DNA of 64,000 nucleotides, taken from positions 124,001 through 188,000 of the forward strand of contig NZ_NPJH01000079.1 in NCBI RefSeq assembly GCF_002251365.1, in the 5' to 3' direction. Shown piece after piece: positions 1 to 8,705 of this stretch. Below the pieces are notes generated by a model. The model was not told the origin of the DNA. It saw nothing but the letters and a program-made list of their open reading frames with translations, and did not search any database. The position numbers and the translations under genes were made by a program. Position 1 is the first letter of the stretch; each line of letters starts with the position of its first letter. This stretch comes from Prevotella sp. P3-122. GTDB lineage: Bacteria; Bacteroidota; Bacteroidia; Bacteroidales; Bacteroidaceae.

Positions 1-1573
1 AGAGCAGCTGTATCTGCACCTGATGGTCGGACAAGCCATAGCTGCAAGTGGGGAACTGGAATTTCTTCGCTACAAGGATGGTGTCGACGACATCGGGAGT
101 AGACTCGAAATAGCCTGATATCTGCTTCAGAGTGTTCTTGCCATTCTGGTCGTTATAGCCCAACTTTACCTGAATCCTTATCGGCAGGCGCTTGTCGGCG
201 GCAGCCAGGGTGTCGGAGGCTATGACAGGTGCGGTAACGACATAAACGTCGTAAGGAACATTCGACAGGACATCGGGAATGCCAAACATCACGATGGGGT
301 TTACAGACGTGTTCTCAGGAACAATCTCGACAAAGGAGTTGCCTGAGATCTTCCCAAAGAAAGGATTGTCGGTTGCCACGTCACATACCGTGAGCGGGTC
401 CTCGGCGTATGCTATACTGTCCTGCGTAAGGATGGACTCGGCCTCAACCTTTATTGTCTGAAGGAAGTTCTGCGTAGGCTGTACATTGTACCTCGAAGCC
501 TTCAGTACCTGACCGTTGCTGCACTCCACAGCCTCTGTGCCATCGAAGACACCACCAGCCTCGTATGGCTTGTAATAGGTGCCGTATGCATCATCTATCT
601 CGCGGTAATGACGCATCTGCCAAGACAATGCCGATGTGGACACGGCAGAGTCGCGGATGGCCTCGTCGGGATTGGTCGTACGGCTGAAGAACGAGCCGGA
701 GATGACGGACAGACGCGAATTGGCAAACTGTATGGAGTCACGCTTGTTGACCGTATTGTCATAGTTGAACCAAGGCTCATACTCTGCCACCATCCTGTTC
801 CACTCGTCATTGGTGGGAGCAAGGAACAGGTAGCTGCTGTCCTCGTTGTTGATGAGTCCATACTTGTTGAAAATGGCATTGTTGAGTACAGTCACAGAGT
901 CGAGGTATACTATCAGACCATCCTCAATGCCTCCGGCAACGCTCTTGTCGGGGTCAAACTTGTAGACGCTGTACTGGTTGAGGAAGTTATATACGCTGTC
1001 CACATCCCCGTCAAGGCCAAGATACTCATAGACATTGGGGAAATACTCCACCTGCTTGTCAAGGGTGAACAGCACGCCATTGCTGTAAAGGTGGTTGGCA
1101 CTGCTGAGCTTCGAGTCGCCAAGCATTGACTGTGTGAGAACCTTGTACTTGCCGTTCATCATCGATATCGAGTCGTTGGTAAGGCTCGATACCGGATGGC
1201 TGTAAAGGGATATATGGTTTTGGACAAACTGGCGGACAACGGTGTTGTCCTCATCCTTGACGCCGTTTCTCTCCTGCTCGTTGAAAGAGCTGATAAGCTC
1301 GTCAGCCTGCTCGGAAGTGAAGTCGGCATCTACGGGAGCGAAGACGGAGAATGTCTGCGAGCCGTTGAGTGTCTTGTCGTAGCCGCAGGCCTGGATAACC
1401 CTTGTGAAGTTGGTCAGATTGTCCTGGCTTGAGATGGCCTGCCACAGCGTGCCGCTGTCCGACACCGCCGCATCGTAGTGCTCATCCCAGTCATCGGTAC
1501 AGGCTGCGCAGGCAAAGACTGCCGTTACGAGGGCAACAGCCGACCGGGAAATGGTTATATTGGATAGTTTCAT
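1..1573 (-). CDS. FAS1 (fasciclin) domain lipoprotein, partial
   Basis: The frame is open from the ATG at 1573 to the window edge, so about 524 N-terminal residues are seen and the C-terminus is missing. The start MKLSNITISRS leads into a hydrophobic stretch ending in a lipobox (FACAAC, Cys near residue 25), which predicts a lipoprotein. Two FAS1-like repeats follow: one near residues 35-180 with the phrase FSVFAPVDADF, and one near 200-350 with YLFLAPTNDEW. FAS1 modules usually act in adhesion or ligand binding. The gene lies 28 bases after the preceding FAS1 gene and is the last visible member of the SusC/SusD operon. Its ligand is unknown. Confidence 0.85.
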   Translation of the reverse strand, partial: MKLSNITISRSAVALVTAVFACAACTDDWDEHYDAAVSDSGTLWQAISSQDNLTNFTRVIQACGYDKTLNGSQTFSVFAPVDADFTSEQADELISSFNEQERNGVKDEDNTVVRQFVQNHISLYSHPVSSLTNDSISMMNGKYKVLTQSMLGDSKLSSANHLYSNGVLFTLDKQVEYFPNVYEYLGLDGDVDSVYNFLNQYSVYKFDPDKSVAGGIEDGLIVYLDSVTVLNNAIFNKYGLINNEDSSYLFLAPTNDEWNRMVAEYEPWFNYDNTVNKRDSIQFANSRLSVISGSFFSRTTNPDEAIRDSAVSTSALSWQMRHYREIDDAYGTYYKPYEAGGVFDGTEAVECSNGQVLKASRYNVQPTQNFLQTIKVEAESILTQDSIAYAEDPLTVCDVATDNPFFGKISGNSFVEIVPENTSVNPIVMFGIPDVLSNVPYDVYVVTAPVIASDTLAAADKRLPIRIQVKLGYNDQNGKNTLKQISGYFESTPDVVDTILVAKKFQFPTCSYGLSDHQVQIQLL

Positions 1574-1601
1574 TGTTGTATCTTTTTAGATGACTTGATT
1601 A

Positions 1602-3629
1602 TTATAGCATGTCCTCTATCTGTCCCTCGTCGGTGACACCATAGATGCTCTTTGGTACAAGCTCGAGATAGTCGAGCATGAACTCGTTGTCATTACCCTT
1701 AGCCGTAGAGACGCAGCGTATACGGAGGAAGTGGTCCTCGTTCGGGTCGAGGTGGACGGTACAGAGCACCATGCGGTATGTCCACGACTGTGTGGCAAAG
1801 ATTGTGGTGGTGGTACCACCTGCACCATTGTACCTGTAACCGCCAGCCGCACCACGATAGTAGCCCTTGTTCTTCAGAGCCTTCTGGTCGGCTGCAAGGT
1901 CGGTGATAGACATCTTGCTGTACTCTCCCGTCCAGTCGCTACCAAGTATCGAGGGGTGGTCGAGGTTCTTGGTCATGTCGAGAGGAATACCCTGAGGCTT
2001 GCCGTCGAAGTAGATCTGCGCGATGCCTCGCGTAGGCTCTGCGGCGTAGCCAAGGCGTATCTGCCAGTCGCCCTCGTATGGCACTGGAGGTATACGGAAC
2101 GTGAAGTCGAAGTTGCCGAAGAGGTTCATCTCGTCACCCTCATAAGAGTCGTAATAGTCGTGAGGACGGCGATAGACGAAGTAACCGGACGTGGTCACGT
2201 TGTCGAGATAGCCGTTGGGGAAATAGTAGTTGTTTCCATACTTGGCAGTCTCGTCAAACTCCGGGTCTTGCACCTTCGGGTTACCGTTCTGCCTGATGTC
2301 GTTGGTCATCAGCTCGGGGAAGATGGTTGAGAAGTCCATGCGTATGCGGGTGTTGTGGACAATGTCGCGTGTGGTCTCGCTGAATGCCAGCAGGTCATCC
2401 ACGTAGAAGTAGCGGCCATTGAGGGCATCCTGCACATAGTCTTTCTCTATTGTACGCTCTACCATCGAGCCGAGGATATTATACTCGTCGTTGTAACACC
2501 TATTTATATACCTCTGTCCGATGGTGCTTGGGCCTGCATATTTCAGAACGGTTAGACGCTCGAACTTAAGCATGGTGTGGGGCAGCATTGTCTCATACCA
2601 GTCAATAGGATTCATCAGCGTAGTGATGATACCGATGTCGTTGAGCGGGGTCAGGTAGTTCCAGCCCTTCACGTCACGGGTAAGGATGTGGTAGGCGATA
2701 AAGCGGTTGAGCGGGTTGCGGCGGTCTGTGAGATGGTCGAAGCCGTGTGACTCTGCGCTTGCATCATCGGGATAGACGGCATCGTATATCTCGCAGGCTT
2801 TGTTGTAGAGCTGCTCAAGGGTTGTTATGCCGTACTTCTCACGGAGTATGGAGTCTGTAGGCACAAAACAGGTGAAGCCATATTTCTTCTTCTCTGGTGC
2901 CGTAGCCGTCTCCTTGTTTACGTGAGAGGTATACTTGTAGCGTGGATACCTGCTGTTCTTGGTGTTGTCGTAGTTGGGATCAATATACTTGTACAGAGAG
3001 TCCGACAGTCCCGTTTGACGCAGGGCCTCATTGAAGAGGCTTATGCGCGGATTGGTACGCATCACGTCGGGCAACATTCTGTTGGAGCTCTCAAGCACCT
3101 CGTTGATGGGCTGCATGATACCGTTCTCTACAGAATCGTCCTGAAGCTCATAGATGATGTGTGCGGAGCGGTTGAGGAACACCACCGCATTACTGTCAGC
3201 ATCGAGGTCGTGGGTAATCTCGATATATCGCTGGTTCATGTTGGCGGTAGTGAGAACACCGTCGTTCATCTCTGACGTGGAATACATGTTGTTCACAAGG
3301 TGCGTCCTGGCGATGGTGTCGCAGTCGGCATCCGAGAGCTGGTCTATCGATGCCAGTCCCTTCTTCTTCAGGTACTGGTCAAAAGCGTCGTTCGTAGGCG
3401 GGAAGCAAGTGTATGCTCCATAGGCCGACAGCAAATCCATCATGCCAGCCCGCTCGACGACAGCCGTAAAGCTGCTGAACTCGCTGTGACCGTACAGATA
3501 CTCGCTCATCATCTCACCGGTGAAGGTGTAGTAGTTGGCCTCATCCGGCTCATCGGAACATCCAGAGAGCGAGACCCCGAAGCCAATACCGAGAACAAGC
3601 ATCAATGTATATCTAAATATTCTTTTCAT
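1602..3629 (-). CDS. FAS1 (fasciclin) domain lipoprotein
   Basis: This 675-residue protein has a signal peptide with a lipobox (SLSGC, Cys about residue 24). A first FAS1 domain spans roughly residues 35-175 (TCFPPTNDAFDQYL) and a second about 190-430 (FTCFVPTDSIL). The C-terminal 200 residues look like a beta-sandwich (FTFRIPPVPYEGDWQIRLGY, then DGKPQGIPLD) with no family I can name. It sits 23 bases downstream of susD in the same operon and is probably an outer-membrane surface lipoprotein that works with the SusC/SusD pair. No catalytic motif was seen. Confidence 0.88.
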   Translation of the reverse strand: MKRIFRYTLMLVLGIGFGVSLSGCSDEPDEANYYTFTGEMMSEYLYGHSEFSSFTAVVERAGMMDLLSAYGAYTCFPPTNDAFDQYLKKKGLASIDQLSDADCDTIARTHLVNNMYSTSEMNDGVLTTANMNQRYIEITHDLDADSNAVVFLNRSAHIIYELQDDSVENGIMQPINEVLESSNRMLPDVMRTNPRISLFNEALRQTGLSDSLYKYIDPNYDNTKNSRYPRYKYTSHVNKETATAPEKKKYGFTCFVPTDSILREKYGITTLEQLYNKACEIYDAVYPDDASAESHGFDHLTDRRNPLNRFIAYHILTRDVKGWNYLTPLNDIGIITTLMNPIDWYETMLPHTMLKFERLTVLKYAGPSTIGQRYINRCYNDEYNILGSMVERTIEKDYVQDALNGRYFYVDDLLAFSETTRDIVHNTRIRMDFSTIFPELMTNDIRQNGNPKVQDPEFDETAKYGNNYYFPNGYLDNVTTSGYFVYRRPHDYYDSYEGDEMNLFGNFDFTFRIPPVPYEGDWQIRLGYAAEPTRGIAQIYFDGKPQGIPLDMTKNLDHPSILGSDWTGEYSKMSITDLAADQKALKNKGYYRGAAGGYRYNGAGGTTTTIFATQSWTYRMVLCTVHLDPNEDHFLRIRCVSTAKGNDNEFMLDYLELVPKSIYGVTDEGQIEDML

Positions 3630-3652
3630 ATTGTTTCCTGTTTAGGCGTTAT

Positions 3653-5371
3653 CTATTTGGTAGTATTCTGATAGGAGTTGTCGTCACCGCTGCCGAACGC
3701 CGGGTTCTGCACGAGATACGGATTGACCTTAAGCTCCTCAAGGTTGTATGGCCAGAAGATGGCATCCATCTTTGCAAGCTTTGCCTGGACAACGCTGGCA
3801 TTGTCTGAGCCTTTGCGGGTAACCTGCTGAACAAGATAGCTGGTGTTGCCATCGCGCAGCGAGCGGCGCACAAGGTCGTACCAGCGCTTGCCCTCGAACA
3901 TCAGCTCGCGCGCACGCTCCTCGAAGACGAGGTTTTCCATCTGCGACTTGGTGCTGTAGTTGGCATACGTTATCGGAGTGTAAGTGGTGGCGCAGTTTGA
4001 ACGCTTGTTTATGACGGAAACAATGTCATAGGCAGCACGCAGCAAGCTGTCGTTAACCTCCGATTTAGCGTCACCCTCAACCATCTGCACGAGAGCCTCT
4101 GCCTTAAGCAGCATGACATCGGTCAGACGATAGAGAATCCAGTTGGCATGACAGTATTTTTCCGGGTATGACGGATATTGTGACATAGCGGAAATCTCCG
4201 TTGAGCTTACGGTAACCATTCCGTTCTTGCAAACATACTTGGCCACTCCATACTGCGATGCACTCATCTTGTAGAGGTTCTCATAGTAGCGGGTGTCGTA
4301 CTTGTCACGATAGACTTTATAGCTTGCGTCCGATACATCGGTAGTGATGAAGTCGGCAGGCTTGACGATGCCCGGCGAGGTCTTCTGGTTTCCATAAAGG
4401 AAGCTGAGACCATGGTTGGCCAACAGAGTGTTGTCGTCTGCAAATATCAGCTCAAGTATGCTCTCACGGCTGGCTCCAGAACCGAAAATTGACTCGTAGG
4501 CATTGCCATAGTAGTTGCCGGATGTATAGGAGTCGTAGATAAGAGGATAGTCCTCGAACATCTTGTAAGCTGACGAGTTGCTGCCAATGTTATCTATCTC
4601 GTTCTGATACCTCTGTGTCTTGGAGTCTATAACCATATCCGCATATCTCACGGAGTTGGCATAGTCTTTCTTCCACAGGTACATCTCGGCAAGCATGGCG
4701 TGAATGGCATCCTGGGTGATGCGTCCGCACTGATAGTTTGTCTTCGACACCGGATATGTCTTCACGGCGTATGACTTGACATTCTCCAAGTCTGTGATAA
4801 GGCTGTCAAGCACGGCGTCAAACTTTGTTGCCGGCATGGCCATCTGCTGCAGCTCGTCAAGGAACGGCTGGGTGGAGTAAGGCACGTCACGGAATGTGCG
4901 GATGAGGTAGAAGTAGCAGAGGTCACGGATGGCAGAAACCTCGGCACGTGTGGCCATAAGCTCTGTCTCGGTGTAGTTCGGGTCTCTCTCTGCCACCAAT
5001 GGCGAATAGTGCAGTACGGTATTGCACCTGTTGATGATGTCATAGAACTCACCCCAACTGGTGTATACGTTGTTGGCAGTAATGTTCTCTTTCAATATGT
5101 TCTGGATGTTGATGTTGTCCTGCACGCCAGTACCGCCAATGAGATGGTCTGAGCGAAGCTCGCCCCAGACAATCATTCTCTCTATGAGTATACGGTTCTG
5201 CATGCCGGAATAGCATCCTGCCACGATGTTCTCGACGTCATTCTCCTCATTCCAGAACTTGTCGAGCACAATGTCGTTCAAGGGTTCTATCTCCAGGAAG
5301 TCAGAGCAGGAGCCGAGCCCGAGGGCCATCATTCCAGTTACACCTATTATAATATTATTCTTCAGTTTCAT
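3653..5371 (-). CDS. SusD/RagB family nutrient-binding lipoprotein
   Basis: The 572-residue product has a signal peptide ending in the lipobox GLGSC, followed by SDFLEIEPLNDIVLDKFW, the typical mature start of SusD/RagB proteins. The helical TPR-like core is suggested by AEVSAIRDLCYFYLIRTF and LLKAEALVQM, and the C-terminal FEERARELMFEGKRWYDLVR is a strong SusD signature. SusD proteins cap the SusC barrel on the cell surface and bind the nutrient. The gene follows susC by 11 bases. The FAS1 neighbours and lack of glycan enzymes leave the substrate open; it need not be a glycan. Confidence 0.95.
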   Translation of the reverse strand: MKLKNNIIIGVTGMMALGLGSCSDFLEIEPLNDIVLDKFWNEENDVENIVAGCYSGMQNRILIERMIVWGELRSDHLIGGTGVQDNINIQNILKENITANNVYTSWGEFYDIINRCNTVLHYSPLVAERDPNYTETELMATRAEVSAIRDLCYFYLIRTFRDVPYSTQPFLDELQQMAMPATKFDAVLDSLITDLENVKSYAVKTYPVSKTNYQCGRITQDAIHAMLAEMYLWKKDYANSVRYADMVIDSKTQRYQNEIDNIGSNSSAYKMFEDYPLIYDSYTSGNYYGNAYESIFGSGASRESILELIFADDNTLLANHGLSFLYGNQKTSPGIVKPADFITTDVSDASYKVYRDKYDTRYYENLYKMSASQYGVAKYVCKNGMVTVSSTEISAMSQYPSYPEKYCHANWILYRLTDVMLLKAEALVQMVEGDAKSEVNDSLLRAAYDIVSVINKRSNCATTYTPITYANYSTKSQMENLVFEERARELMFEGKRWYDLVRRSLRDGNTSYLVQQVTRKGSDNASVVQAKLAKMDAIFWPYNLEELKVNPYLVQNPAFGSGDDNSYQNTTK

Positions 5372-5382
5372 AGTCTAAAGCG

Positions 5383-8300
5383 TTAAAAGTCCACGGTGAT
5401 ACCAAGTGTATAAGATTTAGAGCGCGGTGTCTGACCGGTATCGGTAGCCGCACCATAGCTTCCATAGCCAATTTCCGGGTCTACACCAGTATATTTGGTG
5501 AGGCAGAACAGGTTGTTGGCACTGGCGTAGAAGCGCAATCCGTTGAGTCCGATAGCCTTCTTCACAGCCTTCGGGTCGAAGGAGTAGGAGAGCTGCAGAT
5601 AGTTCAGACGCAGGAAAGAGCCATCCTCTACAAACCTGTCGCTCACGAGGGTGTTGTAGTTGGTGTCTGAACCATACATGGCTCGTGGGATATTGGTGAT
5701 GTCACCTTCCTTGCGCCACCTGTAGTTTACAGCCTGGCTCTGATTGTTGTTGTTGATCATAGCCTCGGTATCAAGACGTGCGAGGTTCAGGATCTTGTTG
5801 CCTAAACGGTAGTTGAACTGTGCGTTGAGCTTCCAGCGGTTGTAGTTCAGATTGAAGCCGAAACCACCGGTGAGCTTTGGCAGAGAGCTTCCGAGGTACA
5901 CGATGTCGAGGGCGTTGATGTTTCCATCGTTGTTGATGTCCTCGTAGATGGCGTCACCACCCTTGAACTTATAGTTCTTTCCTGTACCGTCGTTGGTATA
6001 ATTGTACATCATCCTTACCGGGTCGCCGGCATCATCGAGGATTACCCTTCCGTCGGCGGTAAGTGCCACAGGTGCTGTCTTGCCAGAAGCAAGGAACTCG
6101 GCACGCTCGGCATCCGACATGTCGGCAAAGGTCTCATACTGGTACTGGTAAACGCCCTTGAAGCGGAAACCATAGATGGCACCAAACGGGTTGTTGAGCT
6201 GCACACGCTGCAGGGTCACCCTGTTGCCGTCGAAGTTGAACTCGGTATTGAGGGTCTTCAGGACGTTCTCGTCCATCTCCAATATCTCGTTCTTGTTGTT
6301 TGCGAAGGTTGCGTTGATATCAGCCCAGAACTTACCGGCCTGTATGAGATGGTTGGTGTTGATGTTGAACTCCCATCCGATGTTGCGCATGGAGCCGACG
6401 TTGGCATAAGCCTTGGTATAATAACCTGAGTTGGAAGGTATGCGCACGTTAGGCATGAGCATGTCTGATGTCTTGGCGTTGTACCACTCCAGCGTGAAGA
6501 CCACCTTGTCGTTCCACAGTCCGAGGTCCATACCGATATCCCATGTGGACTTGGTCTCCCATCTGAGGTCTGTGAGCTTAATGTTGATAGGTCTCATTGC
6601 CGACATGTCAAGGTATTTGTCGGTAGAACCATACTTACTCTCGTATAGGTAGTCCTGCGAGGGCTGGTTACCAACCTTACCCCAGCTTGGACGGAAACTG
6701 AGCATGGAGAGCCAGCTTTGCGCTCCCTTCATCCATGGCTCGTCAATGATGTTCCATCGTGCTGACACTGCGGGGAAGTAGCCCCAGCGCCTGTCCGGGC
6801 CAAACTTCGTGGTACCGTCGGCACGAACGGAGAAGTCGAGCATATAGCGTCCCTTATAGGCGTAGTGGGCAGAGAATGTATAGTACATTGAGCGCCACTG
6901 GCTGTAGCTTGATGACAGGCCGGTGATAAGGCCTCCTGCATCAGGACTGGTTACGCCCGATGGCAGTCCGTTGCCGTTTGTACCCTGACCGCTGGAGCTG
7001 CCGGAGGTAAGCTCGAAACGTCCCATCATCATGAGCGAGTGGTCCTTGTTGTTGAAGTGGGGTATGTAGGTAAGGGTCTGCTTGGTGTTGAAGGCAACGC
7101 TCTTGGTGCTTCCGGCATAAGAGCTGTTAACGCCGTCCTTCCATGATGTTGTCACAAGCTCGGAGGGATAGTACATATCCACATACTCATTGAAGATGTT
7201 CATGTATACCCTACCCTGCCAGTTGAGCTGGTGAGACTCCTCGTCAAGGCCAAGCAGATGGTAGTTGAGTTCAAACTCAGGAGTGATATCGTAGGTACGG
7301 TCATCGTTCTTTGCGAGATTGGCACTTGCCACAGGGTTCACGTACACCCTCTGGTCATCCTTGAACACGTCGGGAGCCGTTTGCAGCATCTGATAATACT
7401 TGTCTGTGTCCTCACCGGTAATGGGGTCTTGCTCGTAGATGCTCATGTTAGGCATCTTCTTGTATGCCAGTGCGAGCAGGTTGTCGTAGTTGCGCTGGTT
7501 CTTGGTGTACGTCATCGAGAAATTCGTCGAAATCTTGATACGGTCGCTGACGAAGTAGTCGAGACACACACGTGTGGAGAAGCGGTCGAGCTGCTGCTTG
7601 ATGACGCTACCTGTCTCATGGTCGAAACCGCCGGAGATACGGAAGGTAGCCTTCTCACCACCACCCGTTACAGAGAGGTAATGGTTCTGGCGCAAACCAA
7701 CCTGAGTGACGGCATCCTGCCAGTCGGTATTGTTGTTGTACTGCTCATACTCCGAGAATGTCGGGTCATAGTTGATTTCAGGAATATTGGCGGCCACGTC
7801 TGACTGCTCCGGGTTGAAGTATGCCTCCTTGAGCAACATCGTGTAGTCGTCACCGCTAAGCAGCTTGTAGCCCTGCGGCTGGTAGGTGCCGGTAAGCCTG
7901 AGAGAGTATGTGAGCCTTGGTGCTCCGCGCGTACCTCTCTTGGTCTTAATCTCTATAACACCATTGGCACCCTGCGAGCCGTAGATGGCCGTTGCGGCGG
8001 CATCCTTGAGAACGGTAATCTCCGAGATGTCCTCCGGGTTGACGTTCAGAAGCTGTGCGAACTGCTCATCGTTGGCATTGCTGACATCGAAGTTGCTCAT
8101 GTCAACGTTCCATGTGTTGCCGTTGACAACAATAAGGGGGTTGGCGTTGGTAAGGGTACTGATGGAGGACGAGCCGCGCAGACGCATGGTTGTTCCTGCA
8201 CCAAGGTTACCAGATACCGACACAATGTCAAGACCGGCGATACGTCCCTGGAGAGCCTCGTCGATAGTATTCATGCCGAGTCCTTCAAACTCTTTCGTAG

Positions 8301-8703
8301 AGATGGTCTGGGTAGCGTATGAGATTTCTCGCTCCGGAATTGCGAGACCGCCACCATTGAGCCTTCTCTTTGCTACGACCGTTACTTCCTTCAGGTTGGT
8401 CTCCGACTTCAGTGTGATGATATACTCATCCTTGTCGATAGGCAGCGTCTGTGCCTTGCAACCCACATAACTGAACCTTATCTTGTCTTTCGGGTTCCTG
8501 ATTTTCATCGAGAAGTTACCGTTGATGTCTGTAACGGTAGCCTCTATGATACGTCCGCTGCCATCGATTTCGCATACCGATGCACCGGTTATCTCACCAA
8601 ATTCATCGCTGACTGTTCCATGTACGGCTGTTATCTGTGCCGTAGCTCCCATTGCCAGGAGGCAAAGCAGCGACAATACAATATGTCTTAAACTGTTGTT
8701 CAT
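5383..8703 (-). CDS. SusC/RagA family TonB-linked outer-membrane protein
   Basis: The 1106-residue protein has a signal peptide (residues 1-22), a carboxypeptidase-D-like regulatory domain (about 25-95, HGTVSDEFGEITGASV), a TonB-dependent plug (about 115-255) with the SusC signature VLKDAAATAIYGSQGANGV, and a beta-barrel ending in SKSYTLGITVDF. It should form the outer-membrane import channel with the downstream SusD. It starts 2 bases after the stop of the upstream FAS1 gene, so translation is probably coupled. Length and domain order are normal for the family. Confidence 0.96.
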   Translation of the reverse strand: MNNSLRHIVLSLLCLLAMGATAQITAVHGTVSDEFGEITGASVCEIDGSGRIIEATVTDINGNFSMKIRNPKDKIRFSYVGCKAQTLPIDKDEYIITLKSETNLKEVTVVAKRRLNGGGLAIPEREISYATQTISTKEFEGLGMNTIDEALQGRIAGLDIVSVSGNLGAGTTMRLRGSSSISTLTNANPLIVVNGNTWNVDMSNFDVSNANDEQFAQLLNVNPEDISEITVLKDAAATAIYGSQGANGVIEIKTKRGTRGAPRLTYSLRLTGTYQPQGYKLLSGDDYTMLLKEAYFNPEQSDVAANIPEINYDPTFSEYEQYNNNTDWQDAVTQVGLRQNHYLSVTGGGEKATFRISGGFDHETGSVIKQQLDRFSTRVCLDYFVSDRIKISTNFSMTYTKNQRNYDNLLALAYKKMPNMSIYEQDPITGEDTDKYYQMLQTAPDVFKDDQRVYVNPVASANLAKNDDRTYDITPEFELNYHLLGLDEESHQLNWQGRVYMNIFNEYVDMYYPSELVTTSWKDGVNSSYAGSTKSVAFNTKQTLTYIPHFNNKDHSLMMMGRFELTSGSSSGQGTNGNGLPSGVTSPDAGGLITGLSSSYSQWRSMYYTFSAHYAYKGRYMLDFSVRADGTTKFGPDRRWGYFPAVSARWNIIDEPWMKGAQSWLSMLSFRPSWGKVGNQPSQDYLYESKYGSTDKYLDMSAMRPINIKLTDLRWETKSTWDIGMDLGLWNDKVVFTLEWYNAKTSDMLMPNVRIPSNSGYYTKAYANVGSMRNIGWEFNINTNHLIQAGKFWADINATFANNKNEILEMDENVLKTLNTEFNFDGNRVTLQRVQLNNPFGAIYGFRFKGVYQYQYETFADMSDAERAEFLASGKTAPVALTADGRVILDDAGDPVRMMYNYTNDGTGKNYKFKGGDAIYEDINNDGNINALDIVYLGSSLPKLTGGFGFNLNYNRWKLNAQFNYRLGNKILNLARLDTEAMINNNNQSQAVNYRWRKEGDITNIPRAMYGSDTNYNTLVSDRFVEDGSFLRLNYLQLSYSFDPKAVKKAIGLNGLRFYASANNLFCLTKYTGVDPEIGYGSYGAATDTGQTPRSKSYTLGITVDF

Positions 8704-8705
8704 GA